Assembly (NCBI RefSeq): GCF_040932005.1
Contig: NZ_CP162414.1
Location: 25,001-89,000 of the forward strand
Direction of reading: 5' to 3'
Source of the DNA: Aestuariibius sp. HNIBRBA575
GTDB lineage: Bacteria > Pseudomonadota > Alphaproteobacteria > Rhodobacterales > Rhodobacteraceae
Length of the DNA: 64,000 nucleotides
Every line of letters begins with the position of its first letter. Position 1 is the stretch's first letter. The position numbers were made by a program, and so were the translations under genes. Shown here one piece after another: positions 38,312 through 47,968 of this stretch. The notes beneath the pieces are model-generated. The model saw only the letters and a list, made by a program, of their open reading frames with translations. It was not told the DNA's origin and ran no database searches.

Positions 38312-39145
38312 ATGTGTCAATGCGATGATCCAAATCACAACCATGGTCGAATGACGCGCAGGGCCGCCTTGCGCGGCGGTGTCGCAACTTCGGTTGCTGC
38401 TGCAACCGCGGTCGCCGCAACAACCGCAGCCCAAGCACAAACTGCCAGTCCCTACGCACCACCTGCTGAACCCGCATTGCCTCCATCAACAATGAAGTTG
38501 GACCTTAGCCGAACAGCACTTGTTGTGACGGACCCGCAGGTCGATTTTTTGCACCCAGATGGCGTGACATGGGGCGTGATTGGTGCCAGCGTTGAGGAAC
38601 ATAACACGGTCAACAACATTGAGACCTTGTTTAAAGCCGCCAAGGCTGCTGACCTGACTGTTGCCGTATCCCCGCATTATTACTACCCCACCGATCACGG
38701 TTGGAAGTTTGAAGGCGCGCTGGAAAAGCTGATGCACAATATCGGTATGTTTGACCGCCCCGGTCCGCTGAACCTTGATGGGTTCGAAGGGTCAGGCGCC
38801 GATTGGATGCCGCAATACAAGCCCTATATCAACGACGGCAAAACCATCGTGACATCGCCGCACAAAGTGTACGGCAACGACACAAATGACTTGTCGTTGC
38901 AATTGCGCAAGCAAGGTGTTGATCAAGTGATCCTCGCCGGAATGTCCGCGAATCTGTGTACGGAATCTCATATGCGTGAACTTCTAGAAGACGGATTCGA
39001 AGTGGCCGTCGTCCGTGATGCGACCGCAGCCGCCATGCTGCCCGAAGGTGACGGATACCTCGCCGCATTGATCAACTTCCGCTACATGGCAAACGCAGTC
39101 TGGTCGACAGAAGAAGCCGTCGCTCAGATCGAAGCCGCGTCCTAA
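38312..39145 (+). CDS. Tat-exported isochorismatase-family cysteine hydrolase
   Basis: 277 residues. N-terminal leader: CQCDDPNHNHG (Cys and His rich), then MTRRAALRGGVATSVAA to AAQAQ, a twin-Arg signal with an Ala-rich core. Catalytic residues of the isochorismatase-like family are visible: D74 in TDPQVDF, Lys in SPHKVYGND, Cys in SANLCTESHMRELLEDGFEVAVV. Such enzymes cleave amide or N-carbamoyl bonds (nicotinamidase, N-carbamoylsarcosine amidase) or isochorismate. Tat export is unusual for the family. Gene is divergent from the AraC regulator and followed by a terminator-like hairpin. The metal-binding-looking N-terminus before the signal is an oddity. Confidence 0.85.
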   Translation: MCQCDDPNHNHGRMTRRAALRGGVATSVAAATAVAATTAAQAQTASPYAPPAEPALPPSTMKLDLSRTALVVTDPQVDFLHPDGVTWGVIGASVEEHNTVNNIETLFKAAKAADLTVAVSPHYYYPTDHGWKFEGALEKLMHNIGMFDRPGPLNLDGFEGSGADWMPQYKPYINDGKTIVTSPHKVYGNDTNDLSLQLRKQGVDQVILAGMSANLCTESHMRELLEDGFEVAVVRDATAAAMLPEGDGYLAALINFRYMANAVWSTEEAVAQIEAAS

Positions 39146-39160
39146 TTATGCACCAATTGG

Positions 39161-39184
39161 GTCGCCCGATATGATACGGGCGAC
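39161..39184 (+). terminator. Hairpin downstream of cysteine hydrolase gene
   Basis: GTCGCCCG (39161-39168) and CGGGCGAC (39177-39184) are perfect 8-bp arms around ATATGATA, 15 nt after the stop codon. No T-run follows. Confidence 0.6.
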
Positions 39185-39289
39185 CTAGACCGAACGCTAA
39201 GCACGGCTCAACAGGAGGAACCCCTAAGATGTTCCTGCCATGCGACCGGGCGGCATTGCCCTTTGTGCGCTGATTTGCTGCTCAGATGA

Positions 39290-39853
39290 CTACAAACGTT
39301 GGGTCAAAATACGCACAGCACTGTCAAACAATGCTGGGTTTTCTTCCACCCTTGCCGCAAGCTGCGCACCTTCTAAAAGTGGAAGTGCCGCTGCCGCTTC
39401 GATCGCCGGGTCCGTGACGTTGGCGATACTTCCGTCAGTTTGCCCAGCCACAAACACTGTTTCTGCCCATGCAATAATCATTTCGCGAAAGCGGCCAATT
39501 TGGGTGATAACCTCAGCGGGCAGGCTTTCGCGGCTGGTCGAAAAGGATACGCAGAGGCAGAGGCTTTTGCCACCATCAAGAGCGGATCTATAACGGTCGA
39601 TCAACGCTGTAAGCCGCGCGCCGCCCGAATCCTGGCTCAGGTCGATTTCTTCGCAGACCGCTTTCAGATCATTGTAATATCGTTCCATCAAAGCGACAGA
39701 CAGGGCGGCTTTGGTCGGGAAATGATGGTGGATACTGGCCTTACGAATGCCGACATCCTCTGAAAGGTCAGCATAGCTGAACCCATCAAATCCAAGCGTG
39801 CGCGCCGCCCGTTCCGCAGAGTTAAGCAAAGCGGTTTTTGTGTCAATTCGCAT
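39290..39853 (-). CDS. TetR-family transcriptional regulator
   Basis: 187 residues from ATG 39853 (GTG at 39862 is possible). N-terminal HTH TKTALLNSAERAARTLGFDGFSYADLSEDVGIRKASIHHHFPTKAALSVALMERYYN and C-terminal ligand domain. It is convergent with the cysteine hydrolase and 236 bp from the end of the cupin gene. May regulate the cupin-GST pair upstream, but a target cannot be shown. The 235-nt gap up to 40088 holds no gene. Confidence 0.85.
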   Translation of the reverse strand: MRIDTKTALLNSAERAARTLGFDGFSYADLSEDVGIRKASIHHHFPTKAALSVALMERYYNDLKAVCEEIDLSQDSGGARLTALIDRYRSALDGGKSLCLCVSFSTSRESLPAEVITQIGRFREMIIAWAETVFVAGQTDGSIANVTDPAIEAAAALPLLEGAQLAARVEENPALFDSAVRILTQRL

Positions 39854-40088
39854 CTGTACCACATGTCTCGTTAGGCTTGTGCTATGCTAGTACGTTTTCT
39901 GCTGCTTCTAAAGCGCCTTTGAAAAAGCTGCCAAATCACGGGGCCTTTTCGATCCCTCCAGGTACCGCGGCCGATGGCCCAAAGGGATGCGTGGTTCAAC
40001 AAAAATGTATTTCCACCTAGCGGTTAACAACAGGCGATCAAAGCCAGCGATCGCGCCGATGACGAGCGCCGGCATATTTGCACCGCCG

Positions 40089-40757
40089 TTAGACCGCCGG
40101 TGGCTTGGCGTATGGCAAATGGCCGGTCTTGACCCAAACTTTGGCACCGTCGGCCCCGGCAATCGCGGTCAGTGGCTGCCCTTCTGGCAAACGCAACCAC
40201 GCGCCTTTGCCAAGTGATTCACCGCCTTCGGTCAGTGATCCTGAAATGATAAGCATCTCAATTCCGCCAACATCCGACATGTTTAGCGCAGCGCCTGCGT
40301 CGACATGGCTGTAGGTCACTGTTTCACGGTCATCGCTATGCAGCTGGGCCGTGGCAACACCATCAACCGGTGAGGCCAATTCATCCGCCATGGTTTTGCG
40401 AAATTGATTGCGGTCTTCCATGTCAAATTGCCAAAGTTTCACAAAGATTGTGCAACCCAATTCTGAGCCCGGCGTGTGGGATGTCGTGGGCGGGTTGCGG
40501 ACATAGGTTCCTTCGGGAAAATCACCATGTTCGTCTTGAAACACACCATCAAGAACGATGAATTCTTCTCCACCTGAATGCGTATGAGCAGAAAATTTGC
40601 TGTCGGGCGCATACCGCACGATGGTCGTCGCCCGTGCAACTTCGCCGCCAATGCGATCTAGCATGCGCCGGTCCACGCCCGGCATGGGCGATGGGCTCCA
40701 CTCAAGCTGATCAGAGTGAACAACGACACGTTGCGAAAAGTCAGCGTTAAGTTCCAT
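40089..40757 (-). CDS. ChrR-like cupin protein
   Basis: 222 residues from ATG 40757 (frame open to 40832 ignored, as it overlaps the GST gene). Two cupin halves: first [51 protein letters not shown] with HxH and later E/H typical of metal-binding cupins, like the C-terminal domain of the anti-sigma factor ChrR, but without its N-terminal zinc anti-sigma domain. Function unknown. Follows the GST gene by 32 nt, so likely in one operon. Confidence 0.75.
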   Translation of the reverse strand: MELNADFSQRVVVHSDQLEWSPSPMPGVDRRMLDRIGGEVARATTIVRYAPDSKFSAHTHSGGEEFIVLDGVFQDEHGDFPEGTYVRNPPTTSHTPGSELGCTIFVKLWQFDMEDRNQFRKTMADELASPVDGVATAQLHSDDRETVTYSHVDAGAALNMSDVGGIEMLIISGSLTEGGESLGKGAWLRLPEGQPLTAIAGADGAKVWVKTGHLPYAKPPAV

Positions 40758-40789
40758 TGTAGTGTCCTTTCGACTTGAGTGGAGGCGGC

Positions 40790-41410
40790 TTAACCCGCGA
40801 TGCTGGGACGAGCTGCAACTTTGGCACGCCAAGCGTTAAGATTTGAGAGGCTTTCAGGGATTTCTACCTTGGCAAAGTCAGCGAATGCCAAGCCCGCAAA
40901 AGCCGTGATGTCTGCAATAGAGAATTCACTGCCAGCCAGAAACGCATTGTCAGCCAGAACCTCGTTCAGATAGCGCATCGTCTGACCTGCAACTTCTTTT
41001 TGTTTGTTGCCCCATTCGGCACATTGGTCGGTTTCCAGATCAGGACCAAGGCCGGGTGTCGCATGATGAAAATAAGCCCCAACTGCGTTCAGCAGGCCGT
41101 TTTCAGCACGTAGGTTCATCATCGACACTTGGGCACGTTCCTTTGGGGTTTTGCCGGTCAGCGATGGGCCCTCAAAGTGACCATCAATATATTCAGTGAT
41201 CGCGTTGCACTGGGATATATGTGTGCCATCCGCCAGTTCGAGGCATGGGACAACCGCATCTGGGTTCATGGCTTTGAATGTGTCTGTGCGGTGCTCACCA
41301 CCCATGACGTCAACCGCGATGAATTCCACGTCGTTTGTTGCGCCTTTCTCAGCCAACGCAATGCGCACACGTGCGGGGTTCGGGAAGCCTTCAGTGTCAT
41401 AAATTTTCAT
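40790..41410 (-). CDS. Glutathione S-transferase family protein
   Basis: 206 residues. N-terminal thioredoxin-like domain: [47 protein letters not shown] (the cis-Pro and Ser-Gln glutathione-binding part). C-terminal all-helical domain with [20 protein letters not shown] (the ST-N-capping motif). Conjugates or reduces with glutathione in the cytoplasm; substrate unknown. Upstream (41446-41461) CCTAC-6 nt-GTAGG is a short inverted repeat in the likely promoter. Confidence 0.85.
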   Translation of the reverse strand: MKIYDTEGFPNPARVRIALAEKGATNDVEFIAVDVMGGEHRTDTFKAMNPDAVVPCLELADGTHISQCNAITEYIDGHFEGPSLTGKTPKERAQVSMMNLRAENGLLNAVGAYFHHATPGLGPDLETDQCAEWGNKQKEVAGQTMRYLNEVLADNAFLAGSEFSIADITAFAGLAFADFAKVEIPESLSNLNAWRAKVAARPSIAG

Positions 41411-41616
41411 GCGATCATCTCCATGTTAAATCTGATGATTAACTGCCTACTGATAGGTAGGTGGTTTGGCAAGAAAATTAGACCCAAGCGCTTCGCGCTC
41501 ACGGCATCGTGAAATATGGCCGTGATTTGGATCACCAAAAATTCTTCGGGGTTGCTCTTGGTATGCGGGCCAAACGCTGTGTGTTTTCGAAGTCCGGTGG
41601 CGACAGCTCGGTTTTG

Positions 41617-41650
41617 GAACCGTTCCGATTACGCGCAATCGGAGCGGTTC
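41617..41650. terminator. Long hairpin beside the LysR pseudogene
   Basis: GAACCGTTCCGATT (41617-41630) and AATCGGAGCGGTTC (41637-41650) form 14-bp arms with one T-G wobble and a 6-nt loop. It begins right next to the 3' end of the LysR pseudogene. It may be a terminator of the minus-strand gene or of debris from the plus strand; no T-run on either side. Confidence 0.55.
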
Positions 41651-41652
41651 AT

Positions 41653-42211
41653 TCAAGTCAGCGAATGCGTTGGGCCAACCCGAAGCGCCATTTCAAAAAA
41701 GGCACTGACATAGTCACTCTGAAAATCTTGGCGTCTGGTCCCTAAATTGATGCTCTTGTGTAGCCCGGCTTTACCAATCCGCAGCATCGATATGGGCATG
41801 TCATGCGCGTCCTCTCGGATGAGCCAGTCAGGCAAAACCGAAACGCCGCGTCCGGCAGCAACAAGCTGAAGCATCAGATCCGTAGATTCTATCCCTTCTC
41901 GCCGATGCGAGCGCGGCCACCCCGTCAAATGTGAAATCCGTGCGCAGTTCGAGATTAACGTCCGGCCATTCTGTCAGATATGGTCCGGCGACTTGCATGA
42001 GCCATTTTTCACAAGGATGGCATTCCATCCCGATGCGCAGGGCACCGCGACGCCCCTTCTTTTGCCATATCTTAACCTGAAGCCGATTTTCTAACTTGGC
42101 AATCGAATGGCTGACGGCAGATTGGCTAAGGTTAAGCCGCTCTGCAGCGGCACTCACCCCGCCAGCGCGCGCGACTTCGCGAACAGCCATCAAATGCTGT
42201 CGATCAATCAT
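41653..42211 (-). pseudogene. MetR-like LysR regulator, disrupted by deletions and frameshift
   Basis: N-terminal HTH is intact (RQHLMAVREVARAGGVSAAAERLNLSQSAVSHSIAKLENRLQVKIWQKKG). It jumps to GRRGALRIGMECHPCEKWLMQVAGPYLTEWPDVNLELRTDFTFDGVAALA with about 35 residues missing, and then loses its frame (near 41900). The tail in another frame (IESTDLMLQLVAAGRGVSVLPDWLI and SINLGTRRQDFQSDYVSAFFEMA) is clearly MetR family, with about 75 residues of the effector domain lacking. So at least two internal deletions, one frame-shifting. The missing lengths are my estimate from the family. It lies 100 bp from the divergent disrupted aminotransferase. Confidence 0.85.
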
Positions 42212-42310
42212 TATGCATCGTTTTCAAGGGTTGGCGAGGAATGACCATTTTTGTTCATCTAGCACTCTCTTTGTGTGTCAGTCAGCGCCATGTCAATTTC
42301 GGAGCACAGG

Positions 42311-43384
42311 ATGAACACTCAGGATATCTCTCATTGTTTTAACGAAACAATGGACCGCCGCGGGTCCAACTCAATGAAGTGGGACGGTGTGAATACGATG
42401 CTTTCAAAAGAACAGGCTCAGGCGGATCCACTGCCCATGTGGGTTGCTGATATGGACTTTCGTGCCCCGCAGCCTGTGATAGACGCCTTGGTTGAGACCG
42501 CGCAAAACGGCGTATTTAGTTAGCCAAATTGCGCACCGGAAAGCTATGTGAAAGCTGTTATTGATTGGCAGATGAAGCGTTTTGGTTGGCGGGTCGAACC
42601 AGAATGGGTTGTTCAGACATCCGGCATTATTACGGCCATCAAAACGATTATTCAGGCTTTTTCTTCGTCTGGCGATAGCATTCTTATCCAGCCACCAGTC
42701 TATGCGCATTTTCGCGACGATGTGCTGTTGACTGGCCGTTTCCCCGTCGATGCACCGCGGGTTCGCACGGAAAACGGATACCGATTTGACCCGCAGGTAT
42801 TTGAAGACGCAATCCAACCGAACACGTCAATCTTTATCCTGTCAAACCCGCACAATCCCACTGGCAATGTCTGGCGCGAGGACGAACTGCATATGATGGG
42901 AGAGATCTGTGCGCGACATGGCATTTGGGTGATCGCAGATGAAATCCACCAAGACCTCATCCTGAACATGACCACCAAGCACATCCCTTTTGCCAGCCTT
43001 GGGGAGGCATTCGCCTAAAATTCCTTAGGCAATATGATCGCAACAGAGGCCGCCTATCGTCATGGCGAAATCTGGCTCGAAGGATTATTGAACCATCTTC
43101 GGGCCAATCACCAATATTTTGCAGAAGGCGTCAGTGATCTGAATGGCGGCTTGCAGGTGTTGCCTGCAAATTCTCTTTATCTTGCGTGGATGGATTGTCG
43201 TAGTTTGGAGCTGAACGCAGATGAGCTGCATCACTTTATGCTGACCAAGGCGCGGTTGTGGCTAGATTCTGGTAAAAAATTTGGCGCTGAGGGACATGGA
43301 TATATGCGGGTTAATCTCGGCTGTTCTCGCGCGACCGTGAATATTGCATTGGAGCGACTGAGAAACTCAATGGCCAATCGTTAA
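42311..43384 (+). pseudogene. MalY/PatB-type PLP aminotransferase, disrupted
   Basis: Three in-frame pieces: 42311-42523 (MDRRGSNSMKWD, PMWVADMDFRAPQPVIDALVE), 42524-43018 (SYVKAVIDWQMKRFGW, SGIITAIKTIIQAFSS, ILSNPHNPTGNVWREDEL, VIADEIHQDLIL) and 43034-43384 (C-terminal helices, ANSLYLAWMD and AEGHGYMRVNLGCSR). The stop at 42521-42523 is a Tyr-to-TAG change in one frame. The second break ends at 43018 and removes the segment with the PLP lysine (about 60-70 residues of SKTFN-type sequence). Both mean no active cystathionine-beta-lyase-like enzyme can be made. Confidence 0.87.
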
Positions 43385-43637
43385 CCCGCGCCCAGTTGAA
43401 TAGATTTGGGAGCGCGACCTGATCATTTTAACAAGCTGCCACTTAGCTAAGCAAAGAAGCGCGAAATCTGCGTTGAAGCGGAGAGCTTGTTGAAAGGTCA
43501 GAAAACCGGCGGTTTTAACCTCTTAGGGTGCGATAATGATAGTTCCATTTGGTCCTGACAGCGCGTCTAAACTGTACGCTTTACCCAACTTCTGCGAACA
43601 AAAGCATCGGGGTTGGACTAAATAGAAATGTGACTGG

Positions 43638-45131
43638 CTACAAAACCGCACCTTGTTGCCATGGCACGAATTCTACTCCGCCATATCCCAGGTGTTCGCT
43701 TTTGGTGCGCGCACCACTGGCAACGTCGATCAACATGTCAAATATTTCACGCCCCTTTAGCGCCAGCGAAGTGCCATGCGCGACATCACCACAATTTATA
43801 TCCATGTCATCGCGCATGCGCGAAAACAGTTCGGAATTGGACGCCAATTTAACGCAAGGTGTCGGCATGTACCCCGACACCGAACCGCGCCCAGTGGTAA
43901 AGGCAATGAGATTGGCCCCCGACGCAATTTGCCCCGTAACAGAACATGGATCAAAGCCGGGGCTGTCCATAAAAACAAGCCCTTTTTCCGTCAATTCCTC
44001 TGCGTATTGAAACACGCCATTCAGGGGGGCCTGACCGCTTTTGGAAATTGCACCAAGTGACTTTTCGAGGATGGTTGTTAACCCTCCGCGTTTGTTGCCA
44101 GGGCTGGGATTATTGTCCATTTTTGCGTCGTGTTTATCGCAATATGCGACCCACCACTCCAGCTTGTTTATCAATGCTTGTCCAACATCAGGTGAAACAG
44201 CGCGCCGTGTTAGCAAATGTTCGGCCCCAAAAATTTCGGATGTTTCGGACAAAATAGAGGTTCCGCCATGTTGCACCAACAAATCCGACGCGACCCCCAA
44301 TGCGGGATTGGCCGTAAAGCCGGAATAGCCATCCGAGCCGCCACATTGCATGCCCAGAACCAATTCTGAAACGGGCGCAGGTGTTCGATATGCGGCATTC
44401 GCAAAGTCAGCCAGCGAAGCGAGCTCTGCCAATCCTTTGTCGATAGTGCGTTTGGTGCCGCCGCTTTGCTGGATTGTCATATACCGCAAAGCGCCTTGGG
44501 TGGATAGTGTTTGGCCACCAATCAGGTCCGCCAATTGCAGAACTTCGCAGCCCAATCCAACCAATAAAACGCCCCCAAAATTTGGGTGTTTTGCATAACC
44601 GGCCAATGTGCGCAGCAGAACGTCATAGCCATCGCCGCGATTGGACATGCCGCATCCCGTGCCATGAACAATTGGCACGATTCCGTCGACATTTGGATAA
44701 TCATCCAGCAGTCCCGACTTTTCCGCGGCCTCTGCGATGAAACGCGCAACAGAGCCTGAACAATTCACAGACGTCAGAATCCCGAGATAGTTTCGCGTGC
44801 CAAATCGGCCATTGTCCCTGCGATAGCCCTGAAATATGCGGGATTTGGGGGCTTCGGGTAACGGGTCTGCTGCGGCGCTGAAATCATAGTCTACCGCATG
44901 TGCACCCATTTCCAGATTATGGTCATGAACATGCGCACCCTTGGGAATAAAGCACGACGCTTTTCCGATCATCTGGCCGTATCGCAGCACGGTTTCACCG
45001 GCTGGGATGTCGGTCAACGCCACTTTGTGGGACTTTGGGATCTGGGTTTTGATGCCGCCAACGTCGGTTACCAAAGGGTTTAAGGCAATGGCAACGTTAT
45101 CTGATGCGTGCAGCTTCAAGGTATCCGACAT
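43638..45131 (-). CDS. uxaA: Altronate dehydratase-like (UxaA family, full length)
   Basis: 497 residues from ATG 45131. N-terminal SAF-like domain with VALTDIPAGETVLRYGQMIGKA and IPKGAHVHDHNLE, then the UxaA/GarD C-terminal domain with GYRRDNGRFGTRNYLGILTSVNCSGSVA, IVHGTGCGMSNRGDGYD, and MQCGGSDGYSGFTANPALGVASDLL. D-altronate dehydratase gives 2-keto-3-deoxy-D-gluconate; the family also includes galactarate dehydratase. Last gene of the operon: ABC permease, binding protein, ATPase, Zn dehydrogenase, UxaA. Start to the previous stop is 4 nt. The UxaB-like reductase at 51009 fits the altronate assignment. Confidence 0.82.
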   Translation of the reverse strand: MSDTLKLHASDNVAIALNPLVTDVGGIKTQIPKSHKVALTDIPAGETVLRYGQMIGKASCFIPKGAHVHDHNLEMGAHAVDYDFSAAADPLPEAPKSRIFQGYRRDNGRFGTRNYLGILTSVNCSGSVARFIAEAAEKSGLLDDYPNVDGIVPIVHGTGCGMSNRGDGYDVLLRTLAGYAKHPNFGGVLLVGLGCEVLQLADLIGGQTLSTQGALRYMTIQQSGGTKRTIDKGLAELASLADFANAAYRTPAPVSELVLGMQCGGSDGYSGFTANPALGVASDLLVQHGGTSILSETSEIFGAEHLLTRRAVSPDVGQALINKLEWWVAYCDKHDAKMDNNPSPGNKRGGLTTILEKSLGAISKSGQAPLNGVFQYAEELTEKGLVFMDSPGFDPCSVTGQIASGANLIAFTTGRGSVSGYMPTPCVKLASNSELFSRMRDDMDINCGDVAHGTSLALKGREIFDMLIDVASGARTKSEHLGYGGVEFVPWQQGAVL

Positions 45132-45135
45132 TTTG

Positions 45136-46152
45136 CTAGTCCTGCATTTTGACAATGACCTTGATCAGATCGGATCGGTCCGCTGCAAGCGAGGTAAATG
45201 TATCCGCAAGTTGGGCGATATCTATCACACCGGAACACAACGCTTTGCCATCGATTTGCCCGTCACGAAACGCGCTGAGCACCCAGTCAAAGTCCGACGT
45301 TAGCGCGTTGCGGCTTCCGATCAATTGCATTTCCCGTTTGTGGAATTCCGGATCGCTAAAGGAAATGGTGTCTTTGACCACACTGACCAAAATATATGAA
45401 CCGCCATGGGCCACGGCCGGGAACCCGGATTCGATGGCGCCGCTATGTCCGGTTGCATCAAAAACAGCATCAAATCCCTGGTTTTGAGTTGCATCGATTG
45501 CGGCCTGAACTGTGTTATGCCCTTGGGTCAGGTCGAATTTGTCGGCCGCCATATCCAGCCGCGCCTGACTGAGGTCCAGCAATTCGACATTGGCCCCTTT
45601 GAGCCGCGCAAACAGGGCGGTCCCGATCCCAATTGGACCGACACCAGTGACCAAAACCCGGTCGCCTTTGGTGATGTTGGATCGCCGGACCGCATGTGCG
45701 CCAATCGCGAGAAATTCGACCATGGCGGCATCAATTGGGGACAGGCCGTCGGCAGGATAAAGATTGCCGGACGGAACAGCCAATTGGTGGCCCATGCCGC
45801 CGTCGCGATGCACGCCCAATACTTCGATATTGTAACAGCAATTAGGTTTGCCACGGGAACAAGCCCGGCATGTTCCGCAGGACAGATAGGGATTGACGAC
45901 CACCAAATCGCCCTTGGCCCATCCGTTTCCGGTTTCCGCGATGCGCCCGCTCAGTTCATGTCCAATGACGCGGGGATATTCCAGATAGGGATGTTTGCCC
46001 TCTAGAATATGGTAATCCGTACCACACAAACCCACCGCGCAAATGTCGATCAGGACCCAGCCATCAGGTATGTCGCTGGGACGGGTGCGGTGCTGAATTT
46101 CAAAGGAACCGGGTGCAACCACAACACCAACTTGCATCATGTCTGTGCTCAT
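45136..46152 (-). CDS. Zn-dependent alcohol dehydrogenase, L-galactonate 5-dehydrogenase (LgoD)-like
   Basis: 338 residues. Medium-chain [17 protein letters not shown] (catalytic Cys), GHELSGRI, and the structural-zinc loop [18 protein letters not shown] with four Cys. NAD-binding GVGPIGIG. The C-terminal [19 protein letters not shown] is the same as in E. coli LgoD/YjjN from memory. LgoD oxidises L-galactonate at C5 to D-tagaturonate. Overlaps the ATPase gene by 4 nt. Other polyol or uronate dehydrogenases cannot be excluded. Confidence 0.72.
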   Translation of the reverse strand: MSTDMMQVGVVVAPGSFEIQHRTRPSDIPDGWVLIDICAVGLCGTDYHILEGKHPYLEYPRVIGHELSGRIAETGNGWAKGDLVVVNPYLSCGTCRACSRGKPNCCYNIEVLGVHRDGGMGHQLAVPSGNLYPADGLSPIDAAMVEFLAIGAHAVRRSNITKGDRVLVTGVGPIGIGTALFARLKGANVELLDLSQARLDMAADKFDLTQGHNTVQAAIDATQNQGFDAVFDATGHSGAIESGFPAVAHGGSYILVSVVKDTISFSDPEFHKREMQLIGSRNALTSDFDWVLSAFRDGQIDGKALCSGVIDIAQLADTFTSLAADRSDLIKVIVKMQD

Positions 46153-46934
46153 GTGTTCTGCCCCCGTGGGGTCCAGCCACCGGGCAGGGTGCCTTTGATG
46201 ATCAGGCTCAGAATATCGTCTTTGTTGACGTCTTCGATTTTAAAGGTACCGACATTGGCGCCTTTGTTCATCACCATGACGCGATCGCACAAATCAAACA
46301 CGTCATGCATGTCGTGGCTGATTAGGAAAATTCCGATCCCTTCGGCTTTTAGGCGCAGGGTTAGGTCCGCCACCATCGCGGTTTCAGACGGGCCAAGCGC
46401 GGCCGTCGGTTCATCCATGATCAGCACTTTGGCCTGAAAATAGATCGCACGGGCGATGGCGATGACCTGACGTTGACCGCCAGACAGTTTGGCGACCGGA
46501 TCTTTGAGGTTTTTGAAGTTCGGGTTCAACTGGCGCAAGGCGTCTTTGGCTTCGGCATGCATGCGGGTTTCGTCTAGATTGCCAAACCGGGTTTTTAGCT
46601 CGCGCCCCAGAAACAGATTGGCGGCGGCATCCAGATGATTGGCCAGCGCCAATGTCTGATAAATCGTTTCGATACCGTATTTTTTGGCATCTTGTGGCGT
46701 GTGCAGGTCTGCGCGTTCGCCATTGACCCGAATTTCGCCTTCGTTGGGCAGCATCGCCCCGGATAAAATGCGCATCAGGCAGGATTTACCAGCGCCATTG
46801 TGACCCAGAACGCCGACCACTTCTCCGGGGTATAGATCAACCGACACGCCTTCGACTGCGTGGACGCCGCCGAAATGTTTGTAAATGTTGGACATCTCAA
46901 TCAGAGGTGCAACTGGGCGTGTGTCGTCTAACAT
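46149..46934 (-). CDS. Sugar ABC transporter ATPase (single domain, FrcA-like)
   Basis: 261 residues: one ATPase domain, whereas RbsA-type proteins have two. Walker [10 protein letters not shown] (Cys instead of Thr after KS), Q-loop IYQTL, signature LSGGQRQ, Walker B VLIMDEP, H-loop ISHDMHDV. FrcA-like single-domain ATPases are known for the fructose importer of rhizobia. Works with the permease and binding protein next to it (CUT2 type). The KSC variation is seen in some functional ATPases. Confidence 0.88.
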   Translation of the reverse strand: MLDDTRPVAPLIEMSNIYKHFGGVHAVEGVSVDLYPGEVVGVLGHNGAGKSCLMRILSGAMLPNEGEIRVNGERADLHTPQDAKKYGIETIYQTLALANHLDAAANLFLGRELKTRFGNLDETRMHAEAKDALRQLNPNFKNLKDPVAKLSGGQRQVIAIARAIYFQAKVLIMDEPTAALGPSETAMVADLTLRLKAEGIGIFLISHDMHDVFDLCDRVMVMNKGANVGTFKIEDVNKDDILSLIIKGTLPGGWTPRGQNT

Positions 46935-46992
46935 GCTGAATCCTAAAATGAAATGTGATGGTCAGCGCCGTTAAAACGCTGACCAAAGCTGT

Positions 46993-47934
46993 TTAGTAGA
47001 GAACGTTTTGAGCAACGGGTGTGTCGATATTGTCGGCTGTGACCATCACGACGCCTGTGTCGATAAAGTCAGTCACTGAGTTGCCCGCCAGAATGTCGGC
47101 GACCGCGTTCACGCCCAGTTCACCCATCTGGAATGACCCCTGAACGGCGGTGGATAGCAATGTGCCGCTTTTGACCATGTCCTGCAGGTCGGCATTGCCG
47201 TCAAAGCCGATTGCCGTGATCTGACCGGCTTTGCCCGCCTGTTCGATTGCGCGGCCCATGCCGATCGCTGTGGGTTCGTTCGCACCAAAGATCCCGACCA
47301 AATCGCCATTGGCAGCCAGAATATCGGTGGTTTGGTTCAATGCAGTCGCCATTTGGGATTGCGAATAGAACGGCCCAACGATTTCGATGTCCGAATTGTC
47401 GCCCAGATAATCAACAAAGCAACCAACCCGCCCGATTTCAGAGCCAACACCTGCCACATAGGACATCACTGCCACTTTGCCTGTGGACCCGGCTGACTCG
47501 ATCATCAATTGCGCGGCTTGTTCGCCCGCGGCGCAATTGTCGGTGGACAGGAACGTTTGGTAATACTGCTCGCTGCCCTCGGCCAAACCGCTATCGATGA
47601 TGGCAACGGGAATGCCAGCTTCGTAGGCGCGTTGAACGACGGGGGCCAGAGCCTCTGGGTCGGATGGGGCCAGTACAATCGCCGCCACACCCCGGTTGAT
47701 CGCATTTTCAACCAGCGCCACTTGGTCTGCGATGGCAGATTCAGAGGCAGGACCGTTGAACGTCATTGTGTGTTCAGCATGGCCTGCGATGGCGGCGGTC
47801 GCACCTTTGTTGACGTTCTGCCAAAAACTGGAATTGGTGGTTTTGACGATCACTGCAATTTCGCCAGCCGTGGCAAAGGATGCGGATAGGGCAATCACGC
47901 TGGTCGCGACTGCGGTTGAGATAAGTTTCTTCAT
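46993..47934 (-). CDS. Sugar ABC transporter substrate-binding protein (RbsB-like)
   Basis: 313 residues from ATG 47934. Signal peptide ending SFATA, then pentose/hexose-binding pattern: IAVIVKTTNSSFWQNVNKGATAA, AIVLAPSDPEALAPVVQRAYEAGIPVAIIDSG, GVGSEIGRVGCFVDYLG, and GFDGNADLQDMVKSG. Periplasmic receptor of a CUT2 importer whose substrate, by context, may be L-galactose, L-galactonate or related sugars. The longer frame to 48018 is not used. Confidence 0.88.
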   Translation of the reverse strand: MKKLISTAVATSVIALSASFATAGEIAVIVKTTNSSFWQNVNKGATAAIAGHAEHTMTFNGPASESAIADQVALVENAINRGVAAIVLAPSDPEALAPVVQRAYEAGIPVAIIDSGLAEGSEQYYQTFLSTDNCAAGEQAAQLMIESAGSTGKVAVMSYVAGVGSEIGRVGCFVDYLGDNSDIEIVGPFYSQSQMATALNQTTDILAANGDLVGIFGANEPTAIGMGRAIEQAGKAGQITAIGFDGNADLQDMVKSGTLLSTAVQGSFQMGELGVNAVADILAGNSVTDFIDTGVVMVTADNIDTPVAQNVLY

Positions 47935-47968
47935 GGTTTCCTCCCTGGTGAAGATCTTATTGATTTGG

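Noticed and set aside
41446..41461. CCTAC/GTAGG as the TetR operator
   Set aside because: No matching copy was found near the TetR gene; mentioned only with the GST gene.
46149..46934. Walker A with Cys (GKSC) as a defect
   Set aside because: The Lys and Ser are present and such a variant occurs in working ATPases.
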